From positions 111,022-175,021 of the forward strand of contig NZ_CP066363.1 of assembly GCF_030323865.1 (NCBI RefSeq): a stretch of DNA of 64,000 nucleotides, in the 5' to 3' direction. Each line of letters begins with the position of its first letter. Position 1 is the first letter of the stretch. Below the pieces are notes generated by a model. The model was not told the origin of the DNA, did not search any database, and saw only the letters and a list, made by a program, of their open reading frames with translations. The translations under genes were made by a program, and so were the position numbers. This document shows positions 51,351 to 58,983 of this stretch, piece after piece. The DNA is from Pseudarthrobacter defluvii (GTDB lineage Bacteria > Actinomycetota > Actinomycetes > Actinomycetales > Micrococcaceae).

Positions 51351-51836
51351 TCAAACCCGGCACTCACACGCCGCCGGTAAATTCCCTGCCCGGGCCACAG
51401 CCGCTTCAGCTGACGCGACGACCTCAAGCCCGATCACGTCCAGGCGCGCCAAGCGGCGGACGTCCCGTTGAAGGGCATGTAGATCCGTCGACAGCCCACC
51501 CCGCCCGCACCCGGCCGCGGCCGCGGCAGCAAGACCTGTGCACCTGCCGGTGATAGCCTCTGCCTCGGCCGTGAGCCGTTCGGAAAGTTTCACCTCGAAT
51601 ACCTCATGACTGGCGCCATTGTCCGTCGTGGTGGCCATGACAACGATGTCACCGCCGCCGGCCAGGGCATGCCTTACGGCGGCATCCACGGCCGGACGAT
51701 GCATCACGGTATCCGGGATAGCCCAGACACCCCCGGAAACGGCGACACCTCCGCCGTCAGCGAGAGCGGCGTAAACGCGGCGCCGATACCGGGGTGCAGC
51801 GCCACGGAGCCTGACTATCAGCACCAACCACGTCAT
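51351..51836 (-). CDS. ChrB N-terminal-domain-like protein
   Basis: ATG 51836 (MTWLVLIVRL) is preferred over a frame start at 51869. The product is 161 residues. The opening WLVLIVRLRGAAPRYRRRVY and AVSGGVWAIPDT match the N-terminal domain of ChrB, the regulator paired with the chromate efflux pump ChrA. The rest is a helical region rich in Ala, Arg and Glu (KLSERLTAEAEAITGRC). No chrA lies nearby, and the ChrB C-terminal half is absent, so a chromate role is uncertain. It closes the envelope island on its right side. Confidence 0.7.
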   Translation of the reverse strand: MTWLVLIVRLRGAAPRYRRRVYAALADGGGVAVSGGVWAIPDTVMHRPAVDAAVRHALAGGGDIVVMATTTDNGASHEVFEVKLSERLTAEAEAITGRCTGLAAAAAAGCGRGGLSTDLHALQRDVRRLARLDVIGLEVVASAEAAVARAGNLPAACECRV

Positions 51837-52365
51837 GGACCCCAGCTTATCGGGCGCCGTTGGCCACACCCGGCCGCTCCGAATCCAGTGTGCGCACGGA
51901 CTGCCCGGAACAATAGGTGTCCGCCACCCTTATCCGCGCCGTACAACCTGCCCCGGCGGCCAAAGAGACTCCGAAGCAGGGGCATTCCGACGGGAGAGCC
52001 CTACATGCATCGCAGCCCTACATGCATCACAGGCCCTCGGTACTTCAGCGGCAGCACAGCAGGAAGAAAAAGCCTCCGCCGCGGTCGCCGGAAGACTGCG
52101 GCCCCGGTAAGTGTGCGCCCGGTCCGTAGCTCCTAATGGCCGACCAGCCGCCCGCACAGCGTCGAAGGGCTGGTGCGTCCGACCCCGGTGAAGCCGCCGA
52201 AACAGCGCCCCGAATTGACGCCGTCTTTTGGTGGACCATACAGGAAGCTCGGTTATGCTGGCGCAGATCGTGCAACTGCCGTCCGGCTGACCAGCACGTG
52301 CCTTCCATCCCGGCCGGTACCGATGGTTAGTCAGAATGTGATCAGATCTAGGAGATTGGGTACAC
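51837..52365. other. Gene-poor junction region right of the envelope island
   Basis: No credible gene is seen. Two near-identical copies of CCTACATGCATC (around 52001 and 52019) and the right copy of the 48-bp repeat lie here. The composition is mixed, consistent with a recombination junction. Confidence 0.45.
52198..52245. repeat. 48-bp exact direct repeat, right copy
   Basis: This copy is identical over 48 bp to 32662-32709 and has the same orientation. Flanking bases differ on both sides. The two copies are 19.5 kb apart and enclose the lgt/resolvase debris and the whole envelope island. Confidence 0.85.
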
Positions 52366-52665
52366 ATGACCACCGCCAACCCTGCACCCGGGGGACCTTT
52401 GTCCACGGCGCCGGATAGCCCCGCTGTCCGGGTCGTGGTCGTAGAAAATCCGCATTGTCTCCAGGAGGACCTGGCCGTCGCCGTGAAGCAGGTCCGGGAC
52501 ACCGCAGAGTCGGGGGACAGACGAGGAATCCTAATGACCCGCCTCGGCCAGTCGCTGTTCACGGTGGAGGCCAGCCCCGACGTACCGTACGGAACCACCC
52601 TCGAGAGGGACCTCTGGAGGCGCCGCGCCGTCCCGGGCTCTGATCAAGCAGCACCGGTCCTGTGA
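52366..52665 (+). CDS. Hypothetical protein, 99 aa
   Basis: The product has 99 residues: a Pro/Ala-rich N-terminus, then VRVVVVENPHCLQEDLAVAVKQVRDTAESG and RRGILMTRLGQSLFTVEASPDVPYG. The alpha/beta pattern looks like a real small domain. No family is recognised. Its stop overlaps the GTG of the TPR gene (GTGA), so the two form a pair. It starts about 120 bp right of the 48-bp repeat, at the edge of the plasmid backbone. Confidence 0.65.
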   Translation: MTTANPAPGGPLSTAPDSPAVRVVVVENPHCLQEDLAVAVKQVRDTAESGDRRGILMTRLGQSLFTVEASPDVPYGTTLERDLWRRRAVPGSDQAAPVL

Positions 52666-53156
52666 TACCCGACCCGGACCAGGTCCAGGGAAGTCTGTGG
52701 AGAACGGACCCGATAACGCTGCGGGAAATCGTCCTGGACAGGGAGGCGCTGTGGGCCCGCCTCGACTCCTGCCCTGCCCTTGAACGGGTGTGGATCTTAT
52801 CGCTTCTCGGCCAGCCAGAGGAAGCCATACGCGCCGGCCACGCACTGGCGGCAACAGCCCGGGACCGGCTCCTACCCCTGTTGGTGCTCGCCCGCGCCTA
52901 CCAGCGCCAATACGCCTGGCATGAGGCGGCCCGGATCCACGAAGAAGCACTACAACTGGCCGGGACCCGCGTCCGCGAGGCCATGATCCGATACCAGATC
53001 GGCAGGCGACTGTTCGACGAAGCCCGCTACCGCGAGGCAGCTGCCGATTTCGAATGGGCACGCGACCTCTACCGAACCTCGAACACACCCGGGCAAATGG
53101 TTCGCACGTGCCAAGACGCCCTCGACAGAGCCCGCGAGCTGCTAACCGGGCTCTAA
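52662..53156 (+). CDS. TPR-like helical protein
   Basis: GTG 52662 gives 164 residues. From about residue 35 the protein consists of paired helices in 34-residue steps (RVWILSLLGQPEEAIRAGHALA, LLVLARAYQRQYAWHEAARIHEEALQLA, MIRYQIGRRLFDEARYREAAADFEWA, RTCQDALDRARELL). This is a tetratricopeptide-repeat superhelix suited to protein binding. It is translationally coupled to the 99-residue gene. The partner is not evident from sequence. Confidence 0.75.
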   Translation: MIPDPDQVQGSLWRTDPITLREIVLDREALWARLDSCPALERVWILSLLGQPEEAIRAGHALAATARDRLLPLLVLARAYQRQYAWHEAARIHEEALQLAGTRVREAMIRYQIGRRLFDEARYREAAADFEWARDLYRTSNTPGQMVRTCQDALDRARELLTGL

Positions 53157-53459
53157 GCCCGGCCGAACGCAAACCGGGACGACGCCGGACCATGCCAGGG
53201 CTGTCTGTTCAATGACCACTACCCGGCGCTGGGTCTGCTGGAGCCCACCGATCACCAACCGGCCACAGCCGGCCCACTTCGGCCCCTGTAGGGGCCCTTA
53301 CAGCTATCCGAGTACCCACAGCGTTCCAATTCTGGCCGCAGGAACGAGAGACCACCGAACCCGGGAACCATGAAGCCCGAAGCGTGGTGGTGAGGGCGGC
53401 GTGCATCAGGCAAAGCACGAAGAAAGCGCTTCCCACGACCGGACCGAAATTCCCTCTAC

Positions 53460-53608
53460 GGGGGAGAGGGGAAGCTGAACGGTCACCACGAGCCGCCCCA
53501 CTCACCGGCAAAACAACTTGGTCCGCGCCCGCACCCTTTTCGAGCCGCTTGACAGGCATAGAAGCGTCGGGGGGAGAGGGAAGCTGGCCGGTCACCACTA
53601 ATCGCCCC
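53460..53608 (+). repeat. Imperfect direct repeat in leader of ParB-like gene
   Basis: A unit of about 40 bp beginning GGGGGAGAGGG and containing GAAGCTG-N2-CGGTCACCAC occurs at 53460-53500 and again at 53569-53608. The second copy ends 32 bp before the ParB-like ATG. The units could be operators or RNA leader elements. Confidence 0.55.
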
Positions 53609-53639
53609 GACACCCCACGTCTCTGCAAGGACAAAAACT

Positions 53640-54992
53640 ATGAACGTAACACCCACGCTCGAAATGCTCGACCCCGCGACCTTGACCGTGGACATCAACG
53701 TCCGGAAAGACGCCGCCCTGACCGCTGATTTCGTTGCCAGCATCAAGGAACACGGCGTGATGGAACCCGTGATCGCCCACCGCAGGGACGACGGAACCGT
53801 GCACGTTCTGATGGGCCAGCGCCGCACCCGCGCCGCCGTCGAAGCCGCCCGGCCCCTGATTCCGGTGATGATCATCGACAGCCCCGAGGAAGCCGAACGC
53901 ATCGTCACGCAGGTAGTGGAGAACATCCAGCGCGCCGAACTCACCGAAGCCGACGAAGCGGACGCTTACCACCAGCTGTCCCTGATCGGCGTCTCGGCCG
54001 CGGCGATCGCCAAGAAGACCGGGCGGACTAAGACCACCGTCGAGTCCGCTCTCAAAGCCAAGTCCACCGAGACCGGAGCCGCGGCCCTGGGCAAGGGCTA
54101 CACCATCGAAGAGGCGCTTGTCCTCCAGGAATTTGAGTCTGACGAGGACGCGACGGCCGAAATCGAATCTGTCATCATGGACGAACCCGACATGCTCCTG
54201 CACGTCACCCAGCAGCTGCGCGACAAGCGCGACCGCGCCGCCGCACTCGCCGCTTTCACTGCCGACCTCGAAAAGGGCGGGATCACTATTGTTGAAGCCC
54301 CCGGCTACAACGACGAGAGCGAAACCCTTCGCGTCAGCTCGCTCAACCGCGCTGACGGGGAACCGGCCACCGACGAGGACGGAAACGCCGTCTACATCAA
54401 CCAGAACTACCACGGCGAACACACCACCGTCCCTGTCATCGTCGGATGGAAAGAACTCGGCTTCACCCCACGGCACAACTACAGCGGCTATGGCACATCG
54501 GCCCCGAAAGGGCCGATGACCGACGAGCAGAAAGCCGAACGGAAGACCCTGATCGAGAACAACAAGCTGATGCAGTCCGCGACTGTTGTAAGGCGGGAAT
54601 GGGTCAAGAACCTGATGGCAAAGAAGCAGGCCCCGAAAGGCTGGCAGTACTTCACCGTCCACGCGATCACCCATCACCCGGAAACCGCCAGCGGCTACGA
54701 GGGCAAGGTAGCTGCTGAAATGGTCGGGGCGAAGGTCGAAGAATCCAACCAGTGGGCATGGAACCCGCTCAGGGACCACGTTGCCAAGACCACCGGCCGC
54801 CCGGAATTTGCACTGATTGCGCTGGTCTGCGCAGGGTACGAAAAGACCATCCAAAAGGACTCGTGGCGCTCACCGTCCCAAACCCACCGCGACTACCTGA
54901 ACCAGCTGGTCACATGGGGATACGCCGCATCCGAGACTGAGAAAATCATCATCGACAGCGGGAAACCCGCCGAGGCCGAACCGGCTGAATAA
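53640..54992 (+). CDS. ParB/RepB/Spo0J-family protein
   Basis: The product has 450 residues. The N-terminal ParB/Srx-like nuclease-fold domain shows IKEHGVMEPVIAHRR and the GQRRTRAAVEAARP box. VVENIQRAELTEADEADAYH and an HTH region (GVSAAAIAKKTGRTKTTVESAL) follow. The C-terminal half is long and unrelated to Spo0J. No parA lies beside it; the only parA is at 11.4-12.4 kb. It may therefore be a KorB-like regulator or plasmid-specific partition/transfer protein rather than a canonical partition partner. The repeat-rich leader suggests tight control. Confidence 0.8.
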   Translation: MNVTPTLEMLDPATLTVDINVRKDAALTADFVASIKEHGVMEPVIAHRRDDGTVHVLMGQRRTRAAVEAARPLIPVMIIDSPEEAERIVTQVVENIQRAELTEADEADAYHQLSLIGVSAAAIAKKTGRTKTTVESALKAKSTETGAAALGKGYTIEEALVLQEFESDEDATAEIESVIMDEPDMLLHVTQQLRDKRDRAAALAAFTADLEKGGITIVEAPGYNDESETLRVSSLNRADGEPATDEDGNAVYINQNYHGEHTTVPVIVGWKELGFTPRHNYSGYGTSAPKGPMTDEQKAERKTLIENNKLMQSATVVRREWVKNLMAKKQAPKGWQYFTVHAITHHPETASGYEGKVAAEMVGAKVEESNQWAWNPLRDHVAKTTGRPEFALIALVCAGYEKTIQKDSWRSPSQTHRDYLNQLVTWGYAASETEKIIIDSGKPAEAEPAE

Positions 54993-55240
54993 AACCCCTT
55001 GCCGGGCGGACCCCTACCGCCCGGCAAGGCCCCAGCCAATCACCACAGGAAGGCCAGGAACCTTCCAAAATTCGGGCGGTCCGCCGCCCAGGGCGAACCA
55101 CAGCAGCCACTCACCAGCGGCGGACCGCCGGCACGCGCCAGTAATCACAAGCACTACGATGAAGCCGCGCTTCAGCAATGACGCTGGGACAGAAAGTGGC
55201 TACCACTTCAGCTAGACTGACCATAGATTTCTTGCAGAGA
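54993..55240. other. Spacer after ParB-like gene
   Basis: No gene is called. A weak inverted repeat (GTGGCTACCAC-type, AGTGG/CCACT around 55196) is seen. The spacer leads into a very strong terminator, so it may encode a short RNA. Confidence 0.4.
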
Positions 55241-55281
55241 AACCCGAAAGGAGCCGGCACACGCCGGCTCCTTTCCGGGTT
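55241..55281 (+). terminator. Very strong hairpin terminator without adjacent gene
   Basis: AACCCGAAAGGAGCCGGC pairs with GCCGGCTCCTTTCCGGGTT around a 4-nt loop, with one bulge (about 18 bp of stem). The nearest upstream stop codon is 250 bp away. It may end a small RNA or the long 3' region of the ParB-like transcript. Confidence 0.75.
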
Positions 55282-55555
55282 AAGGCGGGGAACCGCAGCC
55301 CGTGTCGATTTAGCTTGGAACGTTCCGGGATACAGCCGGGCACCCTTCCCATGGGCCACACCATACGCTGCCGAGGCGCCATCCCTCATGGCAAGTCTTC
55401 TTTCAGCCGGGACCACACCCATCCAGCCCCTGCACTCACGCCAGCTGCGTACGTCACGGCAACCGGGCAAGGGCATTTCGGGCACAGGGGGGCTGCCCCT
55501 GGGGGAACCTGCGGGGATGACCACAGTCGCCGGCGGCGCTAATCGCCATCATCGG
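55282..55555. other. Spacer without recognised gene
   Basis: Open frames here lack start signals and have low-complexity composition. No motif was recognised before the res-like cluster. Confidence 0.35.
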
Positions 55556-55659
55556 TGTCGTTTTCAGAAGCTGACTGCACAACTTCCCGCGCGGCTGCGC
55601 GAGCCGGCAGATGTGAACAGGACTTCTGACATCTGTGCAATCAGCTTCGGAAATCGACA
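55556..55659. repeat. Complete res-like site cluster without a recombinase gene
   Basis: Two 26-bp sites (55556-55581 plus strand, 55634-55659 minus strand; TGTC-N2-TTTC-N10-TGCACA) face each other and are almost identical. A 20-bp site (55612-55631, minus strand) lies between them. An inverted CAGATGT/ACATCTG pair (55608-55635) overlaps the central site. The arrangement resembles a three-subsite res, but the nearest resolvase gene is over 20 kb away. Confidence 0.6.
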
Positions 55660-55834
55660 CTTCTTCCGGGGCGTTGTGCGATTTGACCTGCATGCCATGA
55701 CGGGCAGAAACCCTCCGGAAACCGCGAAAATAAGCCGCAAAACCCCTACTCATTCAGTTGAATGATTGCTAGAATTGAGGTAGCAAGTCAGCCAGACGAA
55801 CGAAACTTATTTGATACGAAACCAGATGCTGAAA

Positions 55835-56101
55835 ATGACTGCAACACCGGCCGCTTACACGGTCTACACCAAGCCCGACTGCCCGAACTGTGAGAAGACG
55901 AAGGACTACTTCGACTCCAAGGGCATCACGTACACGGCCGTTGACATCACCGAAGTGCCGGCAGCGCTGGAGTACATCACGGTCGAACTCGGCTACTCCC
56001 AGGCGCCCGTCGTCGTGAACAACTCCGATGAACAGGATCGCTGGTCCGGCCTACGCCGCGACAAGCTTGTCCAGGCGGCCATGAGCCACAAGGCAGCGTG
56101 A
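55835..56101 (+). CDS. Glutaredoxin/NrdH-like redox protein
   Basis: ATG 55835 (MTATPAAYTVY) is chosen as start of the domain; TTG 55811 and ATG 55826 are also in frame and no ribosome-binding site decides. The product is 88 residues with the thioredoxin fold: VYTKPDCPNCEKTKDYF contains the redox CPNC, and the cis-Pro region SQAPVVVNN follows. The last part carries DRWSGLRRDKL, as in NrdH proteins. It could reduce a ribonucleotide reductase or act in plasmid stress protection. It lies 6 bp before the SSB reading frame. Confidence 0.85.
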   Translation: MTATPAAYTVYTKPDCPNCEKTKDYFDSKGITYTAVDITEVPAALEYITVELGYSQAPVVVNNSDEQDRWSGLRRDKLVQAAMSHKAA

Positions 56102-56107
56102 GGGGCC

Positions 56108-56488
56108 TTGACCACCCCGCGCCCGGTCGTCGGGTACAAACTCAGCCCGCGGATCCCGTTGGAGGTGGACCTGTTCCGGCAGGTCAACCCGAGCGGCCGG
56201 ATTCCCACCGACGTGGTGGACCCTTACGTTGTGGATCCCGCCATTGTGGAACCCCTCAGCGAGGATCTGTACGACGACTACGCCGCCCCAGGTGTCGGTG
56301 GGGATGACCGGTACTTTGAGGCGATCAACTGCCGCCCACTGGGGGAGGGCGGGCTCTGGGACTCACACACCGCGCACCAGTACCAGCCCAACGACCTCAC
56401 CCATGACGTACCGGGTGGGACCGAGCCTCAGAACGAACCGACAACGCATACCGATAACATCACCAGCGCACGAGGAAAAGGAACTATC
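56108..56488 (+). other. In-frame N-terminal reading frame running into SSB
   Basis: From TTG 56108, 127 codons with strong GC third-position bias run in frame without a stop into the SSB start. The residues ([27 protein letters not shown]-like [20 protein letters not shown]) look coded. A GTGAGGGG sequence lies just before the TTG. It may be a genuine SSB extension, or a separate gene that lost its stop codon. Confidence 0.5.
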
Positions 56489-57109
56489 ATGGCCGGCGAA
56501 ACCTCCATCACAGTCATCGGAAACTTAACTTCGGATCCAGAGCTCCGGTTTACGCCTGTTTCCCGTGAGTTCGGTAAAACTGAAGGTACTCCGGTCGCGA
56601 ACTTCACCATTGCATCCACTCCCAGGACATTTGATGCCCAGAGTAAGGAATGGAAGGACGGCGAGACCCTGTTCCTTCGGTCTATGGTCTGGCGGGAGGC
56701 TGCGGAGCATGCCGCAGCGTCCCTGACCAAGGGCAGCCGTGTGGTCGCCACTGGCCGGCTCAAGCCCCGCACCTACGAGACGAAGGCGGGGGAGAAGCGC
56801 ACGGTCATCGAATTCGAGGTCGACGAGCTTGGTTTGTCCCTTCGCCACACGGCGGCCCAAGTTGTGGGAGCCCCGGTGAAGCGGTCGGTCCCCGAACAGC
56901 TTGCGGCAGAACAGGAAGAGGAGGTGGACGAAGCTCCGGCGCATGGTGAGGGAACGCGTGCCGGGCGGCGGGACCGGCCTAAAACCGGGCAGCAAGCCGC
57001 TGCTGAGGCCGGGGGCAATGGCTACGCCGATGACGATCCATGGTTCGGTAAGAACGCCACGGGCGCGGGTGACGCCCAACCGGGCCGCAGGGCAGAACCA
57101 ACGTTCTAA
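56489..57109 (+). CDS. ssb: Single-stranded DNA-binding protein
   Basis: ATG 56489 follows AGGAAAAGGA at good spacing and starts the OB-fold directly ([20 protein letters not shown]). The product is 206 residues. The OB-fold continues with [38 protein letters not shown] and [28 protein letters not shown] flexible acidic tail ends in DDDPWFGKN, a variant of the usual acidic interaction tip. It protects single-stranded plasmid DNA in replication and transfer. A 127-codon in-frame extension lies upstream. It is followed by the RHH-like gene. Confidence 0.92.
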   Translation: MAGETSITVIGNLTSDPELRFTPVSREFGKTEGTPVANFTIASTPRTFDAQSKEWKDGETLFLRSMVWREAAEHAAASLTKGSRVVATGRLKPRTYETKAGEKRTVIEFEVDELGLSLRHTAAQVVGAPVKRSVPEQLAAEQEEEVDEAPAHGEGTRAGRRDRPKTGQQAAAEAGGNGYADDDPWFGKNATGAGDAQPGRRAEPTF

Positions 57110-57350
57110 GAGAACGGTTCCTGGAGGGGCCAGCGGATACGCTGGCCCCTCCAGACTTTCCCACCTACCGGATCACGAGCAGAAGGGACACGATGACGCG
57201 GGCAGATCATCTACGCCACGACGGCGGCCAACAGCACTCCAGTGTCGGCTTCGATAAGGACCGCTCCGTTACCCTCCGCCGAGGGCTTCCTGGACAGCCT
57301 GCATCCGCGGCCGGCGGCCGGGCACACCGGCCGGGACGGGCGGCTGTTTG

Positions 57351-57617
57351 ATGGCCAGGGAGAAGAAGATTCCCGCGTTCACTCCGTACTTCACCGAGGA
57401 CCAGGCGGGGCAGGTCCGGGCCGCGTTCCTGGAAACGGGGGAAGTGGAAGGTGACGCGAGCGTCTCGGACCTCATCGTGTACGCCACGATGCGTGAAGTG
57501 CGGCGCCGGCAGCGCAAGTACAACGGCGGCAAGCCCTGGCCTGGGGTGGAGGCCGGCGGGCTGCGCAGGGGGCAGCGGAAGAAGGACGAGATGGCACACC
57601 GGCGCGAGGAGATCTAG
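57351..57617 (+). CDS. Small RHH-like plasmid protein
   Basis: ATG 57351 is taken as start; a TTG directly before it is in frame. The product is 88 residues: basic N-terminus, AFTPYFTEDQAGQVRAAFLE, SVSDLIVYATMREVRRRQRK and a basic tail. The strand-helix-helix order with a Ser/Asp-rich second helix fits ribbon-helix-helix plasmid proteins used in partition or mobilisation control. Its location between ssb and the HTH gene, in the backbone region, supports that. The exact function is unknown. Confidence 0.6.
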   Translation: MAREKKIPAFTPYFTEDQAGQVRAAFLETGEVEGDASVSDLIVYATMREVRRRQRKYNGGKPWPGVEAGGLRRGQRKKDEMAHRREEI

Positions 57618-57620
57618 CTA

Positions 57621-57896
57621 GTGGCACAGGGAAACGTCGATATCGACGGCAGGCCCGCACCCGCCAGCAGCGGGTTGCCGCGGATGATGACGCTTGCCCA
57701 GGTTCAGGAGGTCCTGAACCTGGGCAGACCCATGGTTTACGCGCTGGTGAAAAGTGGGGAACTGCGCGCGGCGCAGTTCGGCCCCCGGCGGATTTGGAGG
57801 GTCCGCAAGGAGGACCTGGAAGCGTACATCGACGCGGCGTACGCGAAGACCGCGGAGCGCCAGCTGAGGACTGACAGCGGACCTGTGGAACTCTGA
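57621..57896 (+). CDS. Excisionase-type HTH protein
   Basis: GTG 57621 gives 91 residues. The HTH MMTLAQVQEVLNLGRPMVYALVKSGELRAAQFG and the wing PRRIWRVRKEDLEAYIDAAY are typical of helix-turn-helix 17/excisionase-family proteins. It starts 3 bp after the RHH-like gene, so both are likely cotranscribed. A perfect 19-bp-stem terminator follows. It is similar in type, not identity, to the HTH protein at 4612-4902. It probably acts as a transcription regulator or a recombination directionality factor. Confidence 0.8.
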   Translation: MAQGNVDIDGRPAPASSGLPRMMTLAQVQEVLNLGRPMVYALVKSGELRAAQFGPRRIWRVRKEDLEAYIDAAYAKTAERQLRTDSGPVEL

Positions 57897-57901
57897 AACG
57901 C

Positions 57902-57940
57902 GGCGAAGGCCGGCACCCTGACAGGGTGCCGGCCTTCGCC
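57902..57940 (+). terminator. Strong bidirectional terminator
   Basis: GGCGAAGGCCGGCACCCTG pairs perfectly with its complement at 57922-57940, the loop being a few bases around 57921. It begins 5 nt after the HTH gene stop. The convergent gene ends 46 bp further right. Confidence 0.88.
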
Positions 57941-57985
57941 GTGATTCCAAGGAATGTCGTGTCACTGGGCGTGGAACCTAGGGGG

Positions 57986-58291
57986 TTATTCCCCGATGGA
58001 GGTGGCCGTTTCCAGGCCAGAGTCCTGGTCCGGACCGGCGAAACGTTTCGCTGCCCGGCGCCGCTTTACGGCAGCTGGTTCCAGGCCAAGCTTCTTCAGT
58101 TCGTCTGCGCTCCATCCGTCCTTCGTGGCCTGCACGTAGGCGCGCTTGTCGTCGCGTTCGGCGGCGACAAGTTGGTCGCGCAGTTCCGTGATCCGCTGGC
58201 GGCTCCGGACGAGGGCGGTGACGGATTCGATGCGGGAGTCCAGCAGCGCGCGGGCTTGGTTTCGTGTCTGTTCAATGTCGAGGTTCGCCAT
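57986..58291 (-). CDS. Coiled-coil hypothetical protein
   Basis: The product has 101 residues, almost entirely helical (TRNQARALLDSRIESVTALV, RSRQRITELRDQLVAAERDD), followed by GWSADELKKLGLEPAAVKRRR. Small coiled-coil proteins of this type occur in plasmid mobilisation regions and may help the relaxosome. It lies downstream of, and on the same strand as, the MerR-like gene, 10 bp apart. No catalytic motif is seen. Confidence 0.7.
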   Translation of the reverse strand: MANLDIEQTRNQARALLDSRIESVTALVRSRQRITELRDQLVAAERDDKRAYVQATKDGWSADELKKLGLEPAAVKRRRAAKRFAGPDQDSGLETATSIGE

Positions 58292-58301
58292 GGAGCCCAG
58301 C

Positions 58302-58562
58302 CTAACGACCGACGCGCGGCCGGCCCTGCCGGACGCGCCCGTCCCGGCATGACGTGTCCACGCTCACCGGCGCGTGCTCTCCGAGCAGGCCGGTGTTCCG
58401 GGGGTCGTTGAACCAGTCCCGAAGGTAGTCGTCACAGTAGCTGATGGTCCGCGCTGTGAACTGGAAGTATTCGGGACCGATGCCTTGTCGCCGCCACTGC
58501 CGCAGCAGCGTTGCCGGGACCCCGTATTGCCCGGCCACTTTGGTCGGTGAGATAAGAGCCAA
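58302..58562 (-). CDS. MerR/excisionase-like HTH protein
   Basis: TTG 58562 has AAAGG at suitable distance. The product is 86 residues: LISPTKVAGQYGVPATLLRQWRRQGIGPEYFQF is an HTH with MerR-like spacing, then ISYCDDYLRDWFND. The final 25 residues are basic and unstructured. It is the first gene of a two-gene leftward unit facing away from the mobilisation operon. It could regulate that operon through the shared 420-bp spacer. Confidence 0.68.
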   Translation of the reverse strand: MALISPTKVAGQYGVPATLLRQWRRQGIGPEYFQFTARTISYCDDYLRDWFNDPRNTGLLGEHAPVSVDTSCRDGRVRQGRPRVGR

Positions 58563-58983
58563 AACTGTACCTTTCGCTAACCCTATGCCGCGTTCCTTTC
58601 GGCACGCTTGCCGAAACTTGGCCGGTGAAGGAATTGGCCAGTCGGAGTCAGCCGGACCGTGGAATACCGGAGCGGAGCGAGGATATGCCGCGAAAGCCGG
58701 CTGCGCAGACTTGCCAAGGAAGGACCGGGCAGTAGCCTCACCCAGCCGAAACGGAACGACGCAGTCGTTTCAACGAGTCAGACGCGAAGCGTCCTGAAGG
58801 GCAGTGCGGGAGAACCACCCCAGGCATCAAAACGGGGCGCAGGCGATTTCCCGGAGCAAGCTATGTGGTTATGTGCCATAACCAGCGTGTTGCTCCACGG
58901 CCTTCGTCCCTGGATGCGGCACACTCGTGAGTGTGGACCGGAGGTTCCGGGGCGCTGCGCTGGGCATTGGGGGAGGAGCCGGG
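58563..58983. other. oriT: Probable oriT region upstream of mobC/mobA
   Basis: This spacer between the leftward HTH gene and mobC is rich in inverted repeats. Examples are TTTCGGCA/TGCCGAAA (58597-58616), GACGC/GCGTC (about 58782-58794), and two nested repeats: GGAGCAA/TTGCTCC (58853-58896) around TGGTTATG/CATAACCA (58866-58884, 3-nt loop). Transfer origins of mobilisable plasmids have such repeats beside the relaxase operon. No nick-site consensus was matched with certainty. Confidence 0.55.
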
